Part shown: in pieces, positions 57,056-64,000 of the stretch | How positions within the stretch are numbered: the stretch's first letter is position 1 | Layout of the letters: every line of letters begins with the position of its first letter | DNA from: Acetobacter syzygii | GTDB lineage: Bacteria > Pseudomonadota > Alphaproteobacteria > Acetobacterales > Acetobacteraceae | Reading direction: 5' to 3' | DNA: 64,000 nt | Assembly (NCBI RefSeq): GCF_000964225.1 | Contig: NZ_BAMZ01000014.1 | Coordinates: forward strand, 140,482 to 204,481 | Program-made: the position numbers and the translations under genes | Notes under the pieces: model-generated | The model's database searches: none | What the model saw: only the letters and a program-made list of their open reading frames with translations | What the model was told of the DNA's origin: nothing

Positions 57056-58368
57056 TACAAAATAAACCTGCTCAGATCACCCTTACGGGCCAGTGGTGCC
57101 ACTTTGTCGCGTACCATGGCGGCATCTACCACCACGCTTTCCCCCTGCCGGTCGGACGCCGTAAAGGAAATATCCTCAAGCAGTTTTTCCAGCACTGTGG
57201 CAAGCCGGCGTGCGCCTATGTTTTCCACCCGGTCGTTAATATCGGCTGCCAGTTCTGCCAGTGCATCCACCGCGTCATCAGCAAACGTCAGGTTTACACC
57301 TTCGGTTTTCATCAGAGCCGTGTACTGCTTGAGCAACGAGTGTTCAGGATCTGTCAGAATACGCCGCAGATCATCGCGCGAGAGAGGTTGCAGCTCCACA
57401 CGGATGGGCAAGCGACCCTGTAATTCCGGCAGCAGGTCAGACGGTTTGGCCAGATGGAACGCACCAGATGCGATAAACAGAATATGGTCTGTTTTGACCG
57501 GGCCATGTTTGGTGGAAACCGAAGTTCCTTCAATCAGGGGAAGCAGGTCACGCTGCACCCCCTCGCGCGAGACATCGCCACCTTTCATCCCGGCATCGGA
57601 TGACCGGGCACAGACCTTGTCGATTTCATCCAAAAAAACAATGCCGTTATTCTGCACATGGGCAACGGCTTCACGCGTCAGGCTTTCGCTATCCAGCAGG
57701 CGCTCTGCCTCCTCGCGCCGCAACTGCTCACGGGCCACGGAGATTTTAAGCTTTTTCTGCTTGGGCGCACGGTTCATAAAACCTTTCATCATCTCGCTGA
57801 TGTTGATGACGCTGCCGGGCATCATCCCCGGCATATCGCCCGGCCCTGCTGGTGCTGGGTCAGTTACGGCAATATCAATTTCCTTGTCTTCCAGTTGCCC
57901 GCTCCGCAACATGGTGCGGAATTTGCTTTTGGTATCAGCCGATGACCCCTCGCCAGCCAGTGCATTAACAATGCGTTCATCTGCGGCTTGCGCGGCCTGC
58001 TCCTCCACATCCTTGCGGCGCAGGTCCTTGAGCATAACAATCGCGGCATCCACCAGGTCGCGGACAATACTGTCCACATCCCGGCCAACGTAGCCTACTT
58101 CGGTAAATTTGGTGGCTTCCACCTTCAAAAAAGGTGCCTGCGCCAGTTTGGCCAGCCTGCGGGCGATCTCGGTTTTACCGCAGCCGGTTGGACCAATCAT
58201 GAGGATGTTTTTGGGCACAACCTCCTCACGCATGGCTTCTGGCAGTTGTGCACGCCGCCACCGGTTGCGCATGGCAATGGCAACCGCACGCTTGGCATCC
58301 GCCTGCCCCACAATATAACGATCAAGCTCGGCAACAATATCCCGCGGGGAAAGATGAGGGGCTTGCAT
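57055..58368 (-). CDS. hslU: ATP-dependent protease ATPase subunit HslU
   Basis: AAA+ unfoldase of the HslUV protease, 437 residues. Starts [22 protein letters not shown]; Walker [10 protein letters not shown] at 59-67, Walker [13 protein letters not shown], an I-domain of about residues 110-240 rich in charged residues, and the C-terminal stretch [15 protein letters not shown] that docks into HslV. The start overlaps the hslV stop (ATGA). Confidence 0.97.
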   Translation of the reverse strand: MQAPHLSPRDIVAELDRYIVGQADAKRAVAIAMRNRWRRAQLPEAMREEVVPKNILMIGPTGCGKTEIARRLAKLAQAPFLKVEATKFTEVGYVGRDVDSIVRDLVDAAIVMLKDLRRKDVEEQAAQAADERIVNALAGEGSSADTKSKFRTMLRSGQLEDKEIDIAVTDPAPAGPGDMPGMMPGSVINISEMMKGFMNRAPKQKKLKISVAREQLRREEAERLLDSESLTREAVAHVQNNGIVFLDEIDKVCARSSDAGMKGGDVSREGVQRDLLPLIEGTSVSTKHGPVKTDHILFIASGAFHLAKPSDLLPELQGRLPIRVELQPLSRDDLRRILTDPEHSLLKQYTALMKTEGVNLTFADDAVDALAELAADINDRVENIGARRLATVLEKLLEDISFTASDRQGESVVVDAAMVRDKVAPLARKGDLSRFIL

Positions 58369-58967
58369 CAGGCATGATCTCCCGCGCTTTTGGCTTCCAG
58401 CGTTTCTATCCGTACGGAATGGTTGGTGTAGACGCAGATATCGCCAGCAATCTTCATGGCGCGGGTCACAATGTCCTCAGCCCCCAGACCGTCCACCGTT
58501 AGCAGTGCGCGGGCGGCTGAAAGCGCGTAATTACCGCCAGAACCAATGGCAATAATACCATCCTCTGGCTCCAGCACATCCCCATTCCCCGTAAGGGTAA
58601 AGGAGTGTTCGGTATCCGCCACGGCCATCATGGCTTCCAGCCTGCGCAGGTAACGGTCCGTGCGCCAGTCCTTCGCCAGTTCCACGCAGGCGCGCTCCAA
58701 CTGGTTGGGGTAACGCTCCAGCTTGGCCTCCAGCCGCTCCAGCAAGGTAAAGGCATCTGCCGTGGCACCGGCAAAACCCGCCAGAATGGAACCTGATGGT
58801 CCAATCCGCCTGACTTTGCGGGCATTCCCCTTGATTACGGTGCTGCCCAGTGTGACCTGACCATCACCTGCCATGGCAACCTGTGTGCCCCGGCGGACAC
58901 AAAGAATTGTGGTCCCGTGCCAGCCGACGGGATCATGCGAAGACGCTGCAGAATGAAAACTATCCAT
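58368..58967 (-). CDS. hslV: ATP-dependent protease subunit HslV
   Basis: Threonine peptidase ring of HslUV, 199 residues. The catalytic threonine is T19 in [11 protein letters not shown], exposed after removal of an 18-residue propeptide that is longer than in E. coli. [15 protein letters not shown] and [17 protein letters not shown] match the family. First gene of the hslV-hslU-sufE unit. Confidence 0.97.
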   Translation of the reverse strand: MDSFHSAASSHDPVGWHGTTILCVRRGTQVAMAGDGQVTLGSTVIKGNARKVRRIGPSGSILAGFAGATADAFTLLERLEAKLERYPNQLERACVELAKDWRTDRYLRRLEAMMAVADTEHSFTLTGNGDVLEPEDGIIAIGSGGNYALSAARALLTVDGLGAEDIVTRAMKIAGDICVYTNHSVRIETLEAKSAGDHA

Positions 58968-59011
58968 ACACCAAAAATAGGCGTTCTGGCGCAGGACACA
59001 AGAGGGGGGGG

Positions 59012-61006
59012 CTATGCTGCCAGCATAGCCCTTACATCTCCCAGCAGCGCATCACGCGTGTAGGGCTTGTGGAGCACCGCAACGCCTTCGGGCAGAACAC
59101 CAAAGTCTGCATAACCAGTTACAAACAACACGGGCAAATCCGGCCTTACGGCATGAATGCGCCGTGCAGCCTCGCCCCCATTCATGCCCGGCATCATAAC
59201 ATCCATCACCACAAGCGCGATGCTGGTTGTGGCCTGCACTTTTTCCACGGCTTCCGCCCCGCTGGCAGCCTCCATGACCTCGTAGCCAGCGCGGCGCAAA
59301 AAGCCCGTGGTCACTGCCCGTACTCCCGGTTCGTCATCCACGACCAGAATTGTGCTCCCTGCCCCGTTTTCGGGCAGTACACGGGCAATGGTCTGCACCG
59401 TATTGGCGGGCACTGCGGGAATGGCTGCCGCCATTTCCTGATCCATAGCGGGAAACCACAGCTCCACCGATGTGCCGCCACCGGGGGCGCTCTCTACCCG
59501 CACCTCGCCTCCACAATGGCTGATAAAGCCGTAGATCATGGACAGACCCAGCCCCACGCCCTGCCCTGTACCCTTGGTTGTAAAGAACGGGTCAAAAATG
59601 CGTGCGCGTATTTCGTCCGTCATGCCTACGCCGCGGTCGGTAACCTGCACAACCACCCATGCCCCTGCGTGTTCACGCCCGACATGCCGCCCCAGCAGAC
59701 GCGCCACCTGCCGAACGGAAACACAGGTTGTCCCCCCTTCCGGCTGCGCGTCCAGCGCGTTAATGCACAGGCTGAACACCGCCAGTTCAAGCTGTACGGC
59801 ATCGGTCCAGACCGGAGGCAATGGTTCCTCAGGCATATTGAAGCGCACGCTGCTAAAGCGGCTCATGCCTTCCAGCCGGGCCGTATCCAGCGCTCCACGA
59901 ATTTCCTCAGGAACTTTGCCCTGCTTCATAAAGCTCTGGAGGTTCTCCAGCACATCATGCACATCCACCCGCTGGCAGACCAGATGCCTTGGACGGCTGA
60001 AGTCCAGCAGTTTGCGGGTGAGTACCGCTCCGCGCTTGGCTGCTTCCATGGCATTTTCGTACAGTCTGGCAACAGAGGGTTCCTGCGGGGGTTCCAGATC
60101 CTGTACAAGCTCCAGAGAACCCTGAATAGCGGTGAGCAGATTGTTAAAATCATGCGCAATACCGCCAGCAAGCGTGCCAATGGCCTGCATTTTTTGCGCC
60201 TGCCGCAGCCGCTGCTCCAGACTGAGCAGTTCGCTCACATCCCGATCGATCAGAATGGAATAGTCGGATAACATGGACGACTGCACAGGTGTATTGCGCA
60301 GACTGTCCAGACGGACACGTGTGAGGTCGTGCCAGCGGGCAGGTCCATCCTCGGCAGGGAGTTGCAGCACCTGCTGGTCCCGGCCAGTCTGGGCCAGCTG
60401 GCTTTGCGCTTCCCTGAGACTTTCCAGCCGGGGACCATCCACCAGATCCTCTTCTTTCTGGCCTATGCACTGCCCAACCGTATGCCCAAGCTGGCTGGCC
60501 ATCTGCTGGTTAAGCCGCACAAAGCAGCCCTCCCGGTCCTTGACGGCAAGGCCAAAAGGCAGGTTATCCAACAGCCCGCGCAGCAGCAGGCGTTCGCACT
60601 CCAGTTCTTTTTCCAAAAAATACCGGGCAGATGCCTGACCAACCATGGAAAGCAGGGTTTCATCATCCCATGGTTTGTACGCAAAAAAGGAAATCTGCCC
60701 TCTGTTCAGCGCGGCTTCCACGGCGGAAATATCCGCATAACCGGTGAGCAGAATGGCTCCTGCGGCAGAAAGTTCGCGCGCCTGTGCCAAAAAGACATCG
60801 CCCGTCATACCCGGCATACGCTGGTCGGAAATGATTACCGCCACGTCCGGATTCTGGCGCAGGCGTTGCAACCCTTCCTCGCCAGAAGAAGCTGTCAGAA
60901 CCGTGTATGCACTCTCCAGCAGATCGGATAGCGCGACCAGTATTTCCGGCTCGTCATCCACGACGAGCACAAAAGGGCGCTGTGTTGGTTCATATAACGT
61001 GCTCAC
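59012..61006 (-). CDS. Hybrid sensor histidine kinase: receiver-PAS-kinase-receiver
   Basis: A 664-residue cytoplasmic protein without membrane helices. Receiver 1 (about 12-125) has acceptor D61 and K111. A PAS-like domain follows at about 145-260 ([23 protein letters not shown]). The kinase core has H285 in [15 protein letters not shown] and ATP-binding segments DRGVGMTDE and [11 protein letters not shown]. The C-terminal receiver has acceptor D602. GTG start at 61006 has the strong site GAGAGG; it lies inside the end of the upstream kinase (17-base overlap). The output partner is not encoded in the window. Confidence 0.9.
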   Translation of the reverse strand: MSTLYEPTQRPFVLVVDDEPEILVALSDLLESAYTVLTASSGEEGLQRLRQNPDVAVIISDQRMPGMTGDVFLAQARELSAAGAILLTGYADISAVEAALNRGQISFFAYKPWDDETLLSMVGQASARYFLEKELECERLLLRGLLDNLPFGLAVKDREGCFVRLNQQMASQLGHTVGQCIGQKEEDLVDGPRLESLREAQSQLAQTGRDQQVLQLPAEDGPARWHDLTRVRLDSLRNTPVQSSMLSDYSILIDRDVSELLSLEQRLRQAQKMQAIGTLAGGIAHDFNNLLTAIQGSLELVQDLEPPQEPSVARLYENAMEAAKRGAVLTRKLLDFSRPRHLVCQRVDVHDVLENLQSFMKQGKVPEEIRGALDTARLEGMSRFSSVRFNMPEEPLPPVWTDAVQLELAVFSLCINALDAQPEGGTTCVSVRQVARLLGRHVGREHAGAWVVVQVTDRGVGMTDEIRARIFDPFFTTKGTGQGVGLGLSMIYGFISHCGGEVRVESAPGGGTSVELWFPAMDQEMAAAIPAVPANTVQTIARVLPENGAGSTILVVDDEPGVRAVTTGFLRRAGYEVMEAASGAEAVEKVQATTSIALVVMDVMMPGMNGGEAARRIHAVRPDLPVLFVTGYADFGVLPEGVAVLHKPYTRDALLGDVRAMLAA

Positions 61007-62786
61007 CGCGCCTCTCCTCTCCCGTTTTATATGGCACACGGATGGTAAAGCAGGCTCCACCAAGCGCCTCGGAATTTGTTATAACAATACTCCCGCCGTG
61101 AGCCTGAACAACCCCGTATGCCGTTGCCAGCCCAAGTCCGGTCCCTGAGCCTACAGGTTTTGTTGTAAAAAACGGTTCAAAAACACGTTCCTGCAATGCT
61201 TTTGGCACACCCGGCCCTGTATCGGATATCTGCAACACGTAATTTTCCGCCCCATTGATCTCTGCCGGTTCCAAAAAAGAAGCCAGCAGAATCCGGTCCT
61301 TATGCCTTGCCGGGGGAACACCTGCCTGTTTGCGGTCCAGCTCCCGCTTTTCCAGAATGGCGTCCGCCGCGTTGCTGACAACGTTCATAACCACCTGATT
61401 GACCAGAGCCGCCTGACAAACCAGTTCCGGCGGAGCCTCCAGCTGGCATTCAACGGCTATTTCCTGCCCAAGTTTGGGGGCAAGCAGCGTAAGCACCATG
61501 GCAATGGCATCCGGCACATCCAGTCGCCGGAATTCCCCTTCCTCCAGCCGGGAAAAACGCCGCAGGCTGGCCACAAGTTCTCGCAGGCGGGAAAGGCCAA
61601 CAAGGGAGGAGGCCAAGCGCTCCGCCCCTTTGGTCAGGGCGGCTTCTGCCACAACCGTATCGCCCTGCCTTACGGCCTGCAACGCCTGGGTCATACTGCG
61701 TTTGACCGTGTTTTCGTGCGCCAGCACAAAGGCCAGCGGGTTATTGAACTCATGTGCAATGCCCGCTGCCAGTTCCCCCAGAGATGCCATTTTGGCAGAT
61801 TGGACAAGCTTGACCTGAGCATCGATCAATTTACGGTTAGCAGCGGCCAGATCCGCATTAACGCGGCGCAGGGCATCGGCCAGCGCCATACGGGCACGGG
61901 CACTTTCTATGTGTGCTTCTTCCCGCCGGGCTTCGTCCTGTAGGGTTTTGCGGCGCACGAGGCTGCTTATGCGCGCTATCAGCAGGTCCGGGGCTATATC
62001 CGAATCCGCAAGGTCATCCACTCCGGCATTAAATGCCAGCCGGATTTTTTCGGCCGAAATCTGACCATGTTCCACAACACCCAGCACACGGGTGCACTGC
62101 CTGCTCCTGCGCCGGAAGGCAGACACCGTTTGCGCCAGCGCCAGCCCGTTAAAAGCGGGGCAGCTTAGATCCACCACAATACAGTCAGGCTGAATCCGCC
62201 CCGCCGTAACATTGGACAACTCCAGCCGATCCGGGTCGTCCACCAATGTAGCGTCCTCGCCATTATGGCGCAGCATTTGAACAATGCGGGGAGTTTTGCC
62301 CACGTCCGCACCATTCGGCCATGCCCACAGAACGCCCCCGGGCGCCGTAACAACGGACACACGTGGCTGCCGGAATACGGCACCCTCCCGCTCGGCAGGA
62401 TCATCCCCGAATTCCCGCAAAAGAGCGCATATGCGAAAAATCAGAAAAACAGGATCATCTGTTGTGCAGAAGCAGGCATCCGCACCACGTTCAAGAATTT
62501 CCTGCTCATGGGCCGCATTATGTTCGCTTACCAGCACCACCACAGGTATGCCCCGTGTGGCGGATGTCAGGCGCAGGCGTTGGCACAACTGGGCGGCAGA
62601 CATATCGGGCAAATGGTCCTGCACAACCAGAAGGCCGGGTAATTCCGTATCAAACCCGGCAAAAACCGACCGCCCATCTGCGGCTATGCGCACCCCCAGA
62701 CCATGTTTGTCCAGTTCTGCCACAAGCCGCTGTTCACACGCTGTATCCACCCCCGCGAACAGGATGGTGCAGGAAAGAAAATCCAT
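60990..62786 (-). CDS. Sensor histidine kinase with two N-terminal receiver-like domains
   Basis: A 598-residue cytoplasmic protein: a receiver-like domain (about 8-125), a second (about 145-275), a coiled linker, and a kinase core with H345 in LGELAAGIAHEFNNPL and ATP sites ISDTGPGVP and GSGTGLGLATAYG. The second receiver has D206 in VVDLSCPAFNG. The first reads VVQDHLPDM: judged by spacing to the conserved proline the acceptor is Q56, with D57 next to it, so it may be a pseudo-receiver. No input domain or membrane segment is visible. It is coupled to the hybrid kinase downstream. Confidence 0.88.
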   Translation of the reverse strand: MDFLSCTILFAGVDTACEQRLVAELDKHGLGVRIAADGRSVFAGFDTELPGLLVVQDHLPDMSAAQLCQRLRLTSATRGIPVVVLVSEHNAAHEQEILERGADACFCTTDDPVFLIFRICALLREFGDDPAEREGAVFRQPRVSVVTAPGGVLWAWPNGADVGKTPRIVQMLRHNGEDATLVDDPDRLELSNVTAGRIQPDCIVVDLSCPAFNGLALAQTVSAFRRRSRQCTRVLGVVEHGQISAEKIRLAFNAGVDDLADSDIAPDLLIARISSLVRRKTLQDEARREEAHIESARARMALADALRRVNADLAAANRKLIDAQVKLVQSAKMASLGELAAGIAHEFNNPLAFVLAHENTVKRSMTQALQAVRQGDTVVAEAALTKGAERLASSLVGLSRLRELVASLRRFSRLEEGEFRRLDVPDAIAMVLTLLAPKLGQEIAVECQLEAPPELVCQAALVNQVVMNVVSNAADAILEKRELDRKQAGVPPARHKDRILLASFLEPAEINGAENYVLQISDTGPGVPKALQERVFEPFFTTKPVGSGTGLGLATAYGVVQAHGGSIVITNSEALGGACFTIRVPYKTGEERRGEHVI

Positions 62787-63041
62787 AAATTTCGCCTATA
62801 GCTGGACGCCTAGGCCCATTCTTCTCACATAAATCTGATTTTAAACCCTTACCAAACAAAAACCGCCCCCGTCTGCTCGCGAATGCGTTACCACCCCCGC
62901 CGACTGCATCAGCCTCCACCGAAGGATGGTGGCAAGACGCCTGCAAGAACTGTATAAAGACCCCTCTTTACGTCGCCAGCCTGCTCTGGTGGCAGATTGG
63001 CGGAGTTTTCCGCCCTGGATTACCTGAAGGAACACAGGTTC

Positions 63042-63455
63042 ATGGACACGCGCACCCCCTTACCCGCTTCCCAGCAACCCATTGCCATGTCCTCCCGCCA
63101 GAACACATCCGCTGCGGCTGGGCTGCGGCTCCTGCGGACTGCCATAGGTGCTGCGTGTTATTTTGTTTTTTACTTTGTGCAGCAACTGGCAGAACTTTTT
63201 GCCCCTCTTCTGCTGATTGCGGGTGCCGCCTGGGCGGCTTTGCCTGCTCTGGTCAAAACCCTGACCCGCACGGCGGCATCGGCTGACCCACAGGCGCATG
63301 ATGCCATTGCCAGCGTTGCCAATGCCATTCCTGAAGAACTGACCCTTGCCGGGCATGTGCTGACTGCCAGCGGGTTAATCTGCGATGGTCTGGTACTTAT
63401 GGCCGTAGCCGCAGGTGGGGCAACACTGGCCATGCTCGTCGGCCGCAAACTGTAA
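63042..63455 (+). CDS. Membrane protein of unknown function
   Basis: A 137-residue protein with two hydrophobic segments: LRLLRTAIGAACYFVFYFVQQLAELFAPLLLIAGAAWAAL split at the basic residues, and a C-terminal VLTASGLICDGLVLMAVAAGGATLAMLVG. ATG 63042 is chosen; the frame also opens at TTG 62997. The gap from the kinase start (62787) to here is about 255 bases and shows no other feature. Family not recognised. Confidence 0.65.
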   Translation: MDTRTPLPASQQPIAMSSRQNTSAAAGLRLLRTAIGAACYFVFYFVQQLAELFAPLLLIAGAAWAALPALVKTLTRTAASADPQAHDAIASVANAIPEELTLAGHVLTASGLICDGLVLMAVAAGGATLAMLVGRKL

Positions 63456-63509
63456 AACACCCGCAGGCGGTCACCACACACTCGGGCGACCGCGCGCCCA
63501 ACGCCGCTT

Positions 63510-64000
<491 letters not shown>

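Noticed and set aside
58883..60271. A 462-codon open frame on the plus strand across hslV and the hybrid kinase
   Set aside because: It spans two real genes on the other strand and has low-complexity His/Gln/Cys-rich content.

Overview
This 64 kb stretch looks like chromosomal core DNA of an acetic acid bacterium (Acetobacteraceae, closest in gene content to Acetobacter or Komagataeibacter). The main evidence is a succinyl-CoA:acetate CoA-transferase of the AarC type near a SixA-like phosphatase and an AarA-type citrate synthase, and a three-subunit membrane aldehyde dehydrogenase (triheme cytochrome c, 2Fe-2S and molybdopterin subunits) of the vinegar-making type. Alphaproteobacterial marks such as a TrcR (DUF1013) gene, two DUF465 genes beside purEK, an NAD-type isocitrate dehydrogenase and HslVU-SufE agree. 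I saw no insertion sequence, prophage, CRISPR array, tRNA or rRNA. Genes are dense, on both strands, and often overlap by a few bases.

Layout. 0-5.4 kb: end of a possible DsbA-like gene, a very long SMC protein and an unknown membrane protein. 5.5-10.6 kb: acetate-adapted citric acid cycle genes (aarC, sixA, citrate synthase) with a phosphoesterase and chorismate mutase between them. 11-19 kb: pyrE, murI, polyprenyl diphosphate synthase, a TrmN6-like methylase, class I ribonucleotide reductase (nrdAB) and a Gfo/Idh oxidoreductase. 19-25 kb: secDF, a lipoprotein, mscL, rpmE, a small heat shock gene behind a probable ROSE RNA thermometer, and trcR. 25-35 kb: DUF465 genes, purEK, two tandem RadC paralogs, uvrD, prmA, pepP and isocitrate dehydrogenase. 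35-44 kb: FUSC exporter with a LysR regulator, prfC, rpsD, an HdeD-like protein, and a CPA1 antiporter fused to a CNB-like domain. 44-47 kb: small lipoprotein, small membrane protein and an orphan peptide-binding protein in overlapping genes, then an orphan pstS. 47-52 kb: pheT, pheS, rplT and rpmI. 52-59 kb: the aldehyde dehydrogenase operon and hslV-hslU-sufE. 59-64 kb: two overlapping sensor kinases with receiver domains, a membrane protein, and the C-terminal part of a Pro-rich membrane protein running off the window.

How the parts fit. Periplasmic oxidation of acetaldehyde to acetate (52-56 kb) and the cytoplasmic AarC/citrate synthase/isocitrate dehydrogenase bypass (5-10 kb and 34 kb) are two halves of acetate production and resistance. 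The most unusual items are the RadC pair, in which one copy has lost the metalloprotease-like active site and the other keeps it; several structured mRNA leaders (hsp20, rpmE, trcR, rpsD); the two-kinase overlapping pair with an apparent pseudo-receiver; and an inverted pair of DnaA-box-like sequences folded as a hairpin between convergent genes.
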